The position numbers and the translations under genes are program-made. Below the pieces are notes generated by a model. That model saw only the letters and a program-made list of their open reading frames with translations, did not search any database and was not told where the DNA came from. Of a DNA stretch of 64,000 nt, positions 49,569-58,307 are shown one piece after another. This DNA is from Candidatus Baltobacteraceae bacterium (GTDB lineage: Bacteria > Vulcanimicrobiota > Vulcanimicrobiia > Vulcanimicrobiales > Vulcanimicrobiaceae): NCBI GenBank assembly GCA_036488875.1, contig DASXGW010000014.1, forward strand, positions 62,001 through 126,000, read 5' to 3'. Numbering within the stretch: position 1 is the first letter of the stretch; the number at the start of each line of letters is the position of its first letter.

Positions 49569-50625
49569 CACGCACCCGCGCGACGATCGCGCGCAGTCGC
49601 TCGATGAACCTAGGCGGTGCGAACGTTTCGGCGTGCGCGCGCAGCGCCGCCGGGTTAAAAGGCGCCGGATCGAAGGCTCGCAGCGCCGCTGCAAGCGATT
49701 CCGGGTTCGCGTTCTCGAAGAACGTGCCGGTTACGCCGTCGACGACCGTCTCCAACGCACCGCCGCCGCGAAACGCAATCGTCGGGCGTCCGCACGCCGC
49801 AGCCTCGAGCGGAACCAACCCAAAATCTTCTTCACCCGGAAGAACGGCGGCGCGCGCATTGCCCATGAGCTCGTTCATGCGAGCGTCGTCGACGTATCCC
49901 AGCATGGTCGTCGTCGTTCCCTGCGCTTCACGGCGTAGCGCCGCTTCGGCGGGGCCCGTCCCGGCGACGAGCAGCGCGACGCCGGCGAGCGCCGCGGCCC
50001 GAATGGCGAGATCGACGCGCTTGTACGGCAGCAGGCGCGACGCAACGAAAAAGTAATCTCCGCGGCCGCGGCCGACGCTGAAACGGTCGACCTCGACGGG
50101 ACAGTGCAGCACGTCGGCGTCCCGTCCGTAGTACTTTTCGATGCGGGCGGCGACGTTGCGCGAGTTGGCGACGAAACGGGTCGGGCGCTGCGCGGCGCGG
50201 CGATCCCACTCCACCAGCCGGTCGACGATCGGACGCGCCAGCTTGGTGCCGACGTATTCGTCGTAGGCGAACGTAAAGCGGCTAACGGTATTGATGTAAC
50301 AGACGTGCACGGCTCCCGGTGGAACGATCACGCCTTTGGCCCACGCCGTCGTCGAGCTGACGATCGTGTCGAATGCCGACAGGTCGAACGATTCGAAGGC
50401 GCGCGGATACAGCGGCGCCAGCGCGCGAAAGAATCGCTTCGAATACGGGACGCGCGATAAATACGATACGCGGACGCGCTCGGGCGAAATCAGGTCGCCG
50501 GTCGCCGCCGGATCGTAGAGCGCCGTGTACACCGGTGCGTCGGGCCAGCCTTGTGCGATCCGTGCGAAGACGCGTTCGGCACCCCCCCGCTGATTGAGAT
50601 AGTCGTGTACGAGTGCGACCTTAAT
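49546..50625 (-). CDS. Glycosyltransferase family 4 (predicted ATT start)
   Basis: A 359-residue GT4. It opens with (I/M)KVALVHDYLNQRGGAERVF, the usual acceptor-domain start. FVASRLLPYKRVDLAI near residues 199-214 and the donor-site block LPGEEDFGLVPLEAAACGRPTIAF near residues 263-287 follow. No ATG, GTG or TTG is in frame at this point. ATT at 50623-50625 falls exactly at the conserved Met position and overlaps the upstream stop as ATTAA. The next in-frame GTG (about residue 30) would remove the HDYLNQRGGAE motif. Confidence 0.9.
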   Translation of the reverse strand: MKVALVHDYLNQRGGAERVFARIAQGWPDAPVYTALYDPAATGDLISPERVRVSYLSRVPYSKRFFRALAPLYPRAFESFDLSAFDTIVSSTTAWAKGVIVPPGAVHVCYINTVSRFTFAYDEYVGTKLARPIVDRLVEWDRRAAQRPTRFVANSRNVAARIEKYYGRDADVLHCPVEVDRFSVGRGRGDYFFVASRLLPYKRVDLAIRAAALAGVALLVAGTGPAEAALRREAQGTTTTMLGYVDDARMNELMGNARAAVLPGEEDFGLVPLEAAACGRPTIAFRGGGALETVVDGVTGTFFENANPESLAAALRAFDPAPFNPAALRAHAETFAPPRFIERLRAIVARVRDEALTPA

Positions 50626-51961
50626 TTTGCAAGTTACCGGAACGCGGCAAAACGAGCGCGATCGTCGGTTTGCCCATGTACGTCCGCGCCACGCGCTGCA
50701 CGTCTTCCGGGGTCGTCGAAGCGATCGCGCGCAGCGCGCGATCGAGATAGTCGGGTGACGTCCCGTCGCGAGCAAACACGGTGGCCAGCCACGCACGCGT
50801 TTCGAGCGTCGTCGCCGACGTTGCGAAGTCGCCTGCGGCCTGCGCTTTGAACTGATCGATCGACCCTTCCAGCCGCGTTGCCGCGAGGACGTTGACGACC
50901 GATAGCGCGGTGGCAAACGCGCGGCTTGGATTACCGATGCCGCCGTTGACGTACAGCACGAGCCGCGCCGGCGAACGATCGTACGAATATACGGCGCCCA
51001 CCGCGCGCGACGCGAACGTCTCCGAGACGACGCCGGGAACTTGCGCGATGTCGGCGAGCGTCCGTTTCACGAACGCTGCCAGTACCAGCATCGGTCCGAA
51101 ATCGCGGCTATCGACACCGGGTGCGTCGTACTGTGCGATGAGCCACGGCGACGCGATGTCGCGGTGAGTGACGATCTCGCGCGACGCGCCGTGCAGGGGC
51201 CTCACGCTCACGTTGACCACCGCGGTGTTCCCCTCGGGAAGCGCCTCGGCAATACCGCGCAACGCAGTGGCATCGAGCGTCTCCAACCGTCCGGCCGCGC
51301 TGACGTAACTGCCGCCGCGACGGTAATACGTGCGATAAAATGCCGAGGCGTCGGCGGATAATAGTTGAGCGAGCGACGCGGGCGTTCCCAGCGACGGCAT
51401 GCCGGCATTTGCTTGGGACGACGAGGCCGCGTTGAGCATGTCGATGCCGACTTGGAGCGCGTACTGCTGCGACGCCGCAATCTGCGTGATGAGCGCGGCG
51501 CGTGCGGCGCGCATCGTCGTCGCGCTAAAATCCGGTGCTGCCAACGCGCGGCGAAACAGATCGACCACGGCCGGCGCGTCGGTGGAGAGCGATTCGATGT
51601 AAAAGCGGACGTCGGCGGGATCGACGGTTACGCGCACGCTTCCGCCGTTGGCGGCAACCGCCTGATCGAGCGGGACCGATGCGTCTCCCGCGGTGCGTGC
51701 GACGGGCGTATGGAGGATCGCTGCCGCGACGAGCGCTGCCAGACCGTTCTGCTTGAGCGTTTGACGGTCGAGACCCGCGCGCACGACGACCTCGACGCCG
51801 ACGAGCGGAAGCCGCGCGTCGGTTTGCTGCACGATGGTCGAACCGCCGACGGTTTCGATGGCCGGCGCCGGCACCGCCGTTTCACCGGCGGCACGCGCGC
51901 CGAGCGGCAACGCCGCGAGCGCGAGTGCAAAGACTGCATTGACCGTGCCCCGTGCGCTCAC
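50621..51961 (-). CDS. Secreted M16-like protein lacking the zinc motif (C-subunit type)
   Basis: A 446-residue protein with a signal peptide (AVFALALAALPLGARA) and the two-domain M16 fold. Strand VVVRAGLDRQTLKQNGLAAL occupies the place of the catalytic helix, but HxxEH is absent. YYRRGGSYVSAAGRLETLD near residue 215 is the usual FYxPxNMxLVVxGD-like segment. The C-terminal AWLATVFARDGTSPDYLDRAL and VQRVARTYM are family-like. Probably the non-catalytic half of a pair with the next gene. GTG start overlaps the upstream stop (GTGA). Confidence 0.8.
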   Translation of the reverse strand: MSARGTVNAVFALALAALPLGARAAGETAVPAPAIETVGGSTIVQQTDARLPLVGVEVVVRAGLDRQTLKQNGLAALVAAAILHTPVARTAGDASVPLDQAVAANGGSVRVTVDPADVRFYIESLSTDAPAVVDLFRRALAAPDFSATTMRAARAALITQIAASQQYALQVGIDMLNAASSSQANAGMPSLGTPASLAQLLSADASAFYRTYYRRGGSYVSAAGRLETLDATALRGIAEALPEGNTAVVNVSVRPLHGASREIVTHRDIASPWLIAQYDAPGVDSRDFGPMLVLAAFVKRTLADIAQVPGVVSETFASRAVGAVYSYDRSPARLVLYVNGGIGNPSRAFATALSVVNVLAATRLEGSIDQFKAQAAGDFATSATTLETRAWLATVFARDGTSPDYLDRALRAIASTTPEDVQRVARTYMGKPTIALVLPRSGNLQN

Positions 51962-53244
51962 GATGCGGACGCCTTTGCGGTAACCAAGTTCACGACGACC
52001 GGTTCTTTCAGATATCGCTGCACGATGCCGGCTACGAATTGCGGATCGAGCGAGCGGGCGGTGCTTTCGTACTCGCCCCCGGTATCGCCGGGCGCGTACG
52101 ACGCGTTGCCTTCGGCGCTATACCAGCCAAGGTTGTCGGCCTGACCTTGGGGCGTCTGCGTGTCGGACGCGAGGTGGTAGAGAAACGCTTCGCGCGCGGC
52201 CGCGAACGTTTTGGCATCGAGCGGCTGCGCGAGCCTTTGCAGCTCGTCGATCACGCGTTGCTTGGCCGATTTCGTATCGTCACCGCTGATCGTCACCAGC
52301 ATCACGCCCGGATTGTTGAGCGTGACGAACTGACCGCTGACGTACGTCGACGATTTGAGCGCGTCTAGTGCTTTTGAGACGACGCCCGTTTCATCGCGGA
52401 ACAGATAGTCGGCAACGAAATCGAGCGCGGTCGCCGCTTTCGTGTCGACGATCGGCGGTCCGACCCACGCCAGACCGACACCGTCGACCGATCCTTGCTC
52501 GGTTGACGCACCGTTCGAGCCCGACAGCTTCGAGTTGAACGGACGATCCATCGATCCGTTGCCCTGGCCGTCGGTCACGGCTTCGAGCGTCGACGTATCG
52601 ACGTTCCCCGAGACGGTCAGGACGGCGTTATCGGAACGAAACGCGCGTTTGGCAAACGTCGCCACGTCGGCGGTCGGGATCCGCGTCAGCGCCGATACCG
52701 AGTCGGGCAAGGGCGGATAGTGTGCGGGTCCGGCTGAAAAAACTTCTTTGAACAGCAGATCGTGCAGCGTCTGATCGGCCGAGTACCGCTGCTCCACGGC
52801 GCGTACCGCCGAGTCGCGCTGCGCGGTCTTCACCGATGCGTCGTCGATTGCGGGCGCAAAATACGCGGCGGTCATGGCCGCCACCACGCGCCGCGCCGAC
52901 GACGACGGCACGACGGCGCCGATGCCGACGATATCCGGATACACGTCGATCGAGAGAACGCCGCCGACGCTATGCACCATTTCGACGAGCGACTTGCCGG
53001 TGGTCAAGGGGGCCGCCGCGGCCGCGGTTGCCGCTAAACGCGAAATTCCTGGAGCGCCGTCGTCGTATCCCGCACCCGGCGCGCGAAACCACAGATCGAT
53101 GGCGGCAGCGGAAATCGTCGGATCGGGATCGAGCACGTACGACCCGCCGTGAGGCAGCGCGCCGCGCTGCTGCATCGACTGCAAGGCATTGCACGGTGCC
53201 GCTGCGAGCAACACCGCGCAGACGAAGAGTGCCGCTGCCCTCAT
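51958..53244 (-). CDS. Secreted M16-like protein lacking the zinc motif
   Basis: A 428-residue protein with a signal peptide (ALFVCAVLLAAAPCNA). The M16 layout is clear: IDLWFRAPGAGYDDGAPGISRLAA near residues 48-71 corresponds to the HxxEH helix region, but reads ISRLAAT instead. KRAFRSDNAVLTVSGNVDTSTL near residues 197-218 is the second family landmark. Since both neighbours lack HxxEH, proteolysis would require a third subunit. ATG start overlaps ftsH (ATGA). Confidence 0.8.
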   Translation of the reverse strand: MRAAALFVCAVLLAAAPCNALQSMQQRGALPHGGSYVLDPDPTISAAAIDLWFRAPGAGYDDGAPGISRLAATAAAAAPLTTGKSLVEMVHSVGGVLSIDVYPDIVGIGAVVPSSSARRVVAAMTAAYFAPAIDDASVKTAQRDSAVRAVEQRYSADQTLHDLLFKEVFSAGPAHYPPLPDSVSALTRIPTADVATFAKRAFRSDNAVLTVSGNVDTSTLEAVTDGQGNGSMDRPFNSKLSGSNGASTEQGSVDGVGLAWVGPPIVDTKAATALDFVADYLFRDETGVVSKALDALKSSTYVSGQFVTLNNPGVMLVTISGDDTKSAKQRVIDELQRLAQPLDAKTFAAAREAFLYHLASDTQTPQGQADNLGWYSAEGNASYAPGDTGGEYESTARSLDPQFVAGIVQRYLKEPVVVNLVTAKASAS

Positions 53245-55163
53245 GCCGGTTCCGGCGAAATCTTCGGGGGCAGACGTGAGGGCTTTTCGGAACGCTTGTG
53301 CTCGTCGCCGGCGGCGGGACGACCGCTTTCATTCTCCGGCGGGGCGACGTTGGCGGCGGCACCACGATCGAACGGACGGCCTTCGAGAATGGCCCTGACC
53401 TCTTCGGCCTCGACCGTTTCGTATTCGAGCAGCGAGCCCACCATGCGCTCGACCTTATCCCAGTTTTCGTTGAGAATGCGCTTGCCGTTGTCGTAACACG
53501 ATTCGATGATCTGTCGAACCTGCGCGTCGATCTTGCTCGCGACTTCCTCTGAGTAGTTGCGCTCTTCGCCGATGTCGCGTCCCAAGAATACCTGATGCTG
53601 GCCGCGACCGTACTGAATCGGACCCAGCTCGCTCATGCCGTATTGCGTGACCATCCGGCGCGCGAGCTCGGTCGCTTTCTCGAAGTCGTTACTCGCGCCG
53701 GTCGTGACGTCGCCGAACTTGATCTCTTCGGAGAGGCGGCCGCCCAGCGCCATCGTGATCTGCGCGATGAGTTCTTCGCGCGTGACTTGATAGCGGTCGT
53801 CTTCAGGCAACGACCAGGTCAAACCCAGCGCCATGCCGCGCGGAATGATCGTGACCTTGTGCACCGGATCGGCCTTTTCGAGCAGCCCGCCGATGACGGC
53901 GTGGCCCGACTCGTGATAGGCGGCGATGTTCTTCGATTTTGTCGACATCACCACCGACTTGCGCTCGGGACCGACCATGACGCGGTCGATCGCTTCATCG
54001 CAATCGATCATCTCGATGACGTTCTTGTTGCGTCGCGCCGCCAGGAGTGCCGCTTCGTTCAGGAGATTCTCCAGGTCGGCGCCCGAGAATCCGGGCGTTC
54101 GTTTTGCAAGCGTCTCCAACGAAACTTCGCGCCCCAGCGGCTTGTTGCGCGCATGCACTTCGAGAATTTTCTGACGGCCCTTGAAATCGGCACGCCCGAC
54201 GACGATCTGCCGGTCGAAGCGGCCCGGACGCAACAGCGCCGGATCCAGGACGTCGGCACGGTTGGTTGCCGCGATCAGAATAACGCCGGTGTTCTGGTCG
54301 AAGCCGTCCATCTCGACGAGGAGCTGGTTGAGCGTTTGCTCGCGCTCGTCGTGTCCGCCGCCGAGACCGGCGCCGCGCTGGCGCCCGACCGCATCGATTT
54401 CGTCGATGAAGACGATGCAGGGCGCCGACTTCTTGGCTTGATCGAACAGATCGCGGACGCGCGACGCACCGACGCCGACGAACATCTCGACGAAGTCGGA
54501 ACCGGAGATCGAAAGAAACGGGACGCCGGCTTCACCCGCGATCGCGCGCGCCAGCAGCGTCTTGCCGGTGCCGGGCGGTCCCAACAGCAGCACGCCCTTG
54601 GGAATGCGCGCGCCCAACGACTGATATTTCTTCGGATATTTCAAGAAGTCGACGATCTCGGCGAGCTCTTCTTTTGCCTCGTCGACGCCGGCCACGTCGG
54701 CGAACGTCACCTTCGGACGGTTTTCCGACAGCATCTTCGCGCGCGATCGTCCGAAGGAGAGAGCCTGGCTGCCTCCGCTTTGTGCCTGCCGCAAGATAAA
54801 GAACAGCAGCAGCACCGTGATGGCCAGAGGCGCCAGACCGATCAAGCTTGCGAAGAGTCCGGTGTTCGACTGTTGATCGAAACTGATCGCGGTACTCTTG
54901 ACACGCTTGTAGACCTCGTTGACGAAGGTCTGGTCGACGTTGGGAATCGCGACGGTGTATTTCGTGCCGTTCGCCAGGTCGCCGGTAGCCGACAACCCAA
55001 CCGCGTGGAACGACTGTACCTGTCCCGCCTCGAGCTTTTGATAGAACGCGCCGTAGTCGAGGCGCGCGGCTCCCTCACTTGGCTGCACGAAGCGTTCCAC
55101 GATGATGAAGACCACCACCGCAGCCAGAATGACGAGGAAGATCGACCGGAGATGTTTGCTCAC
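53241..55163 (-). CDS. ftsH: ATP-dependent zinc metalloprotease FtsH
   Basis: A 640-residue membrane AAA+ protease. Two transmembrane helices (about 6-24 and 108-127) flank the periplasmic domain. The AAA module has GPPGTGKT near residues 197-204, [15 protein letters not shown] near residues 251-265 and the SRH region; the zinc site is [10 protein letters not shown] near residues 413-422. A disordered Arg/Pro/Glu-rich tail ends the protein. GTG start at 55163 overlaps the hpt stop (GTGA), giving the usual [10 protein letters not shown]. The hpt-ftsH and tilS-hpt-ftsH order is widely conserved. Confidence 0.97.
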   Translation of the reverse strand: MSKHLRSIFLVILAAVVVFIIVERFVQPSEGAARLDYGAFYQKLEAGQVQSFHAVGLSATGDLANGTKYTVAIPNVDQTFVNEVYKRVKSTAISFDQQSNTGLFASLIGLAPLAITVLLLFFILRQAQSGGSQALSFGRSRAKMLSENRPKVTFADVAGVDEAKEELAEIVDFLKYPKKYQSLGARIPKGVLLLGPPGTGKTLLARAIAGEAGVPFLSISGSDFVEMFVGVGASRVRDLFDQAKKSAPCIVFIDEIDAVGRQRGAGLGGGHDEREQTLNQLLVEMDGFDQNTGVILIAATNRADVLDPALLRPGRFDRQIVVGRADFKGRQKILEVHARNKPLGREVSLETLAKRTPGFSGADLENLLNEAALLAARRNKNVIEMIDCDEAIDRVMVGPERKSVVMSTKSKNIAAYHESGHAVIGGLLEKADPVHKVTIIPRGMALGLTWSLPEDDRYQVTREELIAQITMALGGRLSEEIKFGDVTTGASNDFEKATELARRMVTQYGMSELGPIQYGRGQHQVFLGRDIGEERNYSEEVASKIDAQVRQIIESCYDNGKRILNENWDKVERMVGSLLEYETVEAEEVRAILEGRPFDRGAAANVAPPENESGRPAAGDEHKRSEKPSRLPPKISPEPA

Positions 55164-55738
55164 GTTAATTCGCGTTGACTTTCTTGTATTTCCAACTCCG
55201 CCAGGTAGGGCAGGTTCCGATACATTTCCTGGTAGTCCAAACCGTAACCTACGGCAAAGGTGTTCGGCACGGTTAGCCCCACGAAATCGAGCCGAACCTG
55301 TACCCTGCGCCGCGACGGCTTGTCGAACAGGGTGCACGTCCGCAGGCTTGCAGGCCGCCGCTCCGATAGCAACGTTTGCAGATATGCCAACGTGAGACCG
55401 TTATCGGCGATGTCCTCCACGATCAGCAGGTGCCGCCCTTCCAGCGGCGTCGCTTCGTCGAGCAGCAGCCGAACGTTCCCGCTCGACTCGGCACCTTCAT
55501 AACTGACGACGGAGATGTAGTCCACGAAGATCTCGCTTGGCCCACCGGCAACCCCGGCTAGCGCCCGCGCTAAATCGACCGTAAAGTACAGCGCCCCCTT
55601 CAACACGCCGAGCAGGACCAGCGGTTGCCCCCGGTAGGTCTTCGCCACCTCCCCGGCGAGGCGCGCGACCGCGGCCTCGATCTGATCCTGGCCGTAGAGT
55701 CGCCGGCCGGCGGCCGGCCTCTCCACGCAACCACTCAT
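55160..55738 (-). CDS. hpt: Hypoxanthine phosphoribosyltransferase
   Basis: A 192-residue purine-salvage enzyme. The substrate loop VLLGVLKGALYFTVDLARAL near residues 41-60 and the PRPP motif HLLIVEDIADNGLTLAYL near residues 102-119 (Asn for the usual Thr) are clear. The C-terminal VGYGLDYQEMYRNLPYLAEL near residues 166-185 is typical. The ATG overlaps tilS (ATGA) and the stop overlaps ftsH. Confidence 0.96.
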   Translation of the reverse strand: MSGCVERPAAGRRLYGQDQIEAAVARLAGEVAKTYRGQPLVLLGVLKGALYFTVDLARALAGVAGGPSEIFVDYISVVSYEGAESSGNVRLLLDEATPLEGRHLLIVEDIADNGLTLAYLQTLLSERRPASLRTCTLFDKPSRRRVQVRLDFVGLTVPNTFAVGYGLDYQEMYRNLPYLAELEIQESQRELT

Positions 55739-56622
55739 CCCTTGGTGATACCCGCTATCGCGCCGCGCTCGATCTCCAGCCGAATCCCAGCCTTCATATA
55801 AAAGCTCCCGCTGCTGCCGCTTTCGAGCGCTCGAACCGCTGCCTCGACGTGAGTGAAATCGACGTCGCGCAGGCTGTCCTCACGTGAGAGGTGCTCCCGA
55901 ACCAGACGCCGCAGTTCGGCGCGCTCGGGCGACCGAACCTCGTCGCCCGCCAGATGGGCCGCCCGAGCCACTGCCTCGTCCAGGCCGGGGAAGAGCGGGC
56001 GCAGTGCTCCCAGGGCGCTGCGAACCGCGTTGCGCCGCCGGTCGTCGTCGGCGTTGGTCGGGTCGACGCAATAGGGCAGCGATTCGGCGTGGCAATACCC
56101 GCGCAGCTCGCCGGCGGGAATGCGAAGCAAGGGCCGGGCGAGATCGACGCCCTCGTCGAGCCGGCGGCGAGACGCCATGCCCGCCAAACCCTCGGGACCG
56201 GCGCCCCGGAAGAGCGCGAGCAACACCGTCTCGCTCTGATCCTCGGCGTGGTGCGCCGTCGCCACGACGCCCGCCCCGCGCCGCCGCGCGATATCGCCCA
56301 GCGCGGCGTAACGCGCCGCGCGCAGCTCGTTCTCGGCGTCGCTTACCGCGTCGAGCGCCACCACGTCGACCGGCATCTCGAACGTCGCCCCGATGCGCAG
56401 CGCGACGCATTCGTCTTGCCAAGCGGATCGGCGCGTGCCGTGATTGACGTGCGCGACCGATAGAGCAAGCGTCATGGGTTTGGCGACGGCGTGCAACGCG
56501 GCAACGAGAGCGACCGAGTCGGCACCGCCGCTGCACGCGATGACGATGCGCTCGCCGGGCCGCACGATTCCGTCGCGTTCGATGGATTGCTCGATGGCCG
56601 CATGCGGCCGCGCGCCTCGCAT
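55735..56622 (-). CDS. tilS: tRNA(Ile)-lysidine synthase
   Basis: A 295-residue N-type ATP pyrophosphatase that converts C34 of tRNA-Ile(CAU) to lysidine. The PP-loop IACSGGADSVAL near residues 28-39 and the family segments VAHVNHGTRRSAWQDE and TAHHAEDQSETVLLALFRG near residue 120 are present. It is shorter than E. coli TilS because the C-terminal domains are reduced, as in many bacteria. It overlaps hpt by 4 bases and follows smpB by 4. Confidence 0.95.
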   Translation of the reverse strand: MRGARPHAAIEQSIERDGIVRPGERIVIACSGGADSVALVAALHAVAKPMTLALSVAHVNHGTRRSAWQDECVALRIGATFEMPVDVVALDAVSDAENELRAARYAALGDIARRRGAGVVATAHHAEDQSETVLLALFRGAGPEGLAGMASRRRLDEGVDLARPLLRIPAGELRGYCHAESLPYCVDPTNADDDRRRNAVRSALGALRPLFPGLDEAVARAAHLAGDEVRSPERAELRRLVREHLSREDSLRDVDFTHVEAAVRALESGSSGSFYMKAGIRLEIERGAIAGITKG

Positions 56623-56626
56623 TCGA

Positions 56627-57115
56627 CTATCGGACGTGTCGCGCGATCTCGCGCTCGACGTCGCGCTTGGCGACGTCCGCGCGCTTGTCCCAAACCTTCT
56701 TGCCGCGCGCGAGCCCGAGCTGCACTTTTGCCATGCCGCGCGTGAAATACAGCCGCAGCGGCACGATCGTAAATCCTTTTTCGGAGACGCGTCCCTGCAG
56801 CTCCGCGATCTGCTCCTTATGCAAGAGCAGCTTGCGCGGGCGGTTTGGCTCGGTATTGGCGAAGCTGCCTTGCTTATACGGCGGCACGTGCATCCCTAAC
56901 AGCCACGCTTCGCCGTCGCGAAAGCGTGCGTACGCTTCGGTCAAGCTCGCGCCGCCGGCACGAATCGACTTGACCTCGGTGCCGGTGAGCACGAGGCCGG
57001 CTTCGAGCGACTCGAGGATGTGATACTCGTGCCGCGCGCGCCGGTTGTCGATCGTCGGCGAGTTGTGTTTTTTGGCCTCCGATTTTACCTGAATACGTGC
57101 TTGCTTAGACTTCAA
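56627..57115 (-). CDS. smpB: SsrA-binding protein SmpB
   Basis: A 162-residue partner of tmRNA in trans-translation. Family features are NRRARHEYHILESLEAGLVL near residues 24-43, TGTEVKSIRAGGASL near residues 44-58 and LHKEQIAELQGRV near residues 97-109, with a basic C-terminal tail. Start is TTG 57115, overlapping the thioesterase stop (TTGA). No ssrA gene is seen in the window. Confidence 0.95.
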   Translation of the reverse strand: MKSKQARIQVKSEAKKHNSPTIDNRRARHEYHILESLEAGLVLTGTEVKSIRAGGASLTEAYARFRDGEAWLLGMHVPPYKQGSFANTEPNRPRKLLLHKEQIAELQGRVSEKGFTIVPLRLYFTRGMAKVQLGLARGKKVWDKRADVAKRDVEREIARHVR

Positions 57116-57582
57116 AACTTGTCATCCTGAGCTTGTCGAAGGGCTGGATTGCGCCGATCGTCGGCTGCTTCGAGTGGGCCGCGCGAGACGAAGTGGCCTT
57201 CGGCCTCGGCAAGCAGGGTGCCGGCTTCATCGAAGATCTTCGCCTCGACGCCGAGGACGTTACGGCGCTGCCACGCGACGCGGCCGCGGATGTCGATCGG
57301 CCGCTCGAGCGGAACCGGTTTGCGAAACCGCACGGTGACGCTCGCCGTCACGCCGCGCTGACCGGCAAAGCCCGCGGCGTGCGCCATCGCTTCGTCGAGC
57401 AGGGCCATCACGATGCCGCCGTGCGCGATACCGCGCCACCCTTGAAACTGCGACGCAAGCAACGCATTGCAGCGCACGCCTTCGGTTTCGGCACGATCGA
57501 AATGCAAGTGCAACCCGATTGGATTGGCCGGCCCGCACGCAAAACAGTTGCCGTCGTCAAATGGAATGTCGCCCGGGATCAT
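57112..57582 (-). CDS. Hotdog-fold thioesterase (PaaI/4HBT family)
   Basis: A 156-residue hotdog protein. It has the FACGPANPIGLHLHF start near residues 14-28 and the core GWRGIAHGGIVMALLDEAMAHAAG near residues 48-71 with the HGG(I)...LDE catalytic/CoA region, then ASVTVRFRKPVPLERP near residues 80-95. The acyl-CoA substrate is unknown. The last residues (LRQAQDDKF) are encoded by an interspersed-repeat fragment (57119-57142), so the native C-terminus was probably shorter. Confidence 0.87.
   Translation of the reverse strand: MIPGDIPFDDGNCFACGPANPIGLHLHFDRAETEGVRCNALLASQFQGWRGIAHGGIVMALLDEAMAHAAGFAGQRGVTASVTVRFRKPVPLERPIDIRGRVAWQRRNVLGVEAKIFDEAGTLLAEAEGHFVSRGPLEAADDRRNPALRQAQDDKF
57119..57142. 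repeat. Short interspersed repeat fragment (GTCATCCTGAGCTTGTCGAAG type)
   Basis: The plus strand reads TTGTCATCCTGAGCTTGTCG followed by AAGG. This sequence, often seen as CCTTCGACAAGCTCAGGATGA, is a common dispersed element in many bacterial genomes. Here it lies inside the 3-prime end of the thioesterase gene. Only one copy was noticed in the window. Confidence 0.6.
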
Positions 57583-58307
57583 CGGCCGATTTTGAGTCGA
57601 TCCGCCAAGTATCCCGGAAGGTGGCAGGCGTGGATCTTATGCTGCACTTCGTCGATCGGATAGGGATAGCGCACCCATTCGACGCGCCGTTTCTCGGGTT
57701 CGTAGAAGACGAACGACGCTTCCGGATTGAGGTCGCGCGGCTGCCCGACGCTTCCGACGTCGACGATATAGCGCAGCGCCGGATCGAGCTCGAGCTCGCC
57801 GCCGTGCTGCATGTGCTTGAGACCGATGCTTCCGTCGGCTTGCTGCACCCAGTACTCGGCGATGTGCGTGTGGCCGATGAAGACCAGCGGCGCGTCGGTG
57901 CGCTCGAACGCCGAGGCGGCGGTGCGTTTATCGAGCACGTATTCGAAGTAGTTGACCGGCGCGCCGTGCACCAGCAAAAACTCCGGCAGCCGCAGCTCGT
58001 ACGGCAGCGTGTTGAGCCACTTGCGGCTGTCGTCGTCGAGCACCGATTGCGTCCACGCGATCGCTTCGCGCGCCGCGTCGTTGAAGTACTCGACGCCGTA
58101 GTTCTCGGTCGCGGCGAGATCGTGGTTGCCGAGCACGGCGTGAACGCTCCGCTCGCGCAACAGGGCGACGCACTCGTTGGGATTGGGCCCGTAGCCGACC
58201 ATGTCGCCCAGCGAGATGACGCGGTCGTCCGGCTCCATCATGGCCATGGCGATTTTCAGCGAATCGAGATTGCCGTGGACGTCGGAGACGATGGCGTAGC
58301 GCGTCAT
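57579..58307 (-). CDS. Metallophosphoesterase (calcineurin-like, ApaH/YfcE type)
   Basis: A 242-residue metallophosphatase. The metal-binding motifs run in order: YAIVSDVHGNLDSL near residues 4-17, ISLGDMVGYGPNP near residues 31-43, AVLGNHDLAA near residues 57-66 and VFIGHTHIAEYW near residues 142-153, with a C-terminal VDVGSVGQPRD. The substrate cannot be deduced. It overlaps both neighbours by 4 bases. Confidence 0.92.
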   Translation of the reverse strand: MTRYAIVSDVHGNLDSLKIAMAMMEPDDRVISLGDMVGYGPNPNECVALLRERSVHAVLGNHDLAATENYGVEYFNDAAREAIAWTQSVLDDDSRKWLNTLPYELRLPEFLLVHGAPVNYFEYVLDKRTAASAFERTDAPLVFIGHTHIAEYWVQQADGSIGLKHMQHGGELELDPALRYIVDVGSVGQPRDLNPEASFVFYEPEKRRVEWVRYPYPIDEVQHKIHACHLPGYLADRLKIGR

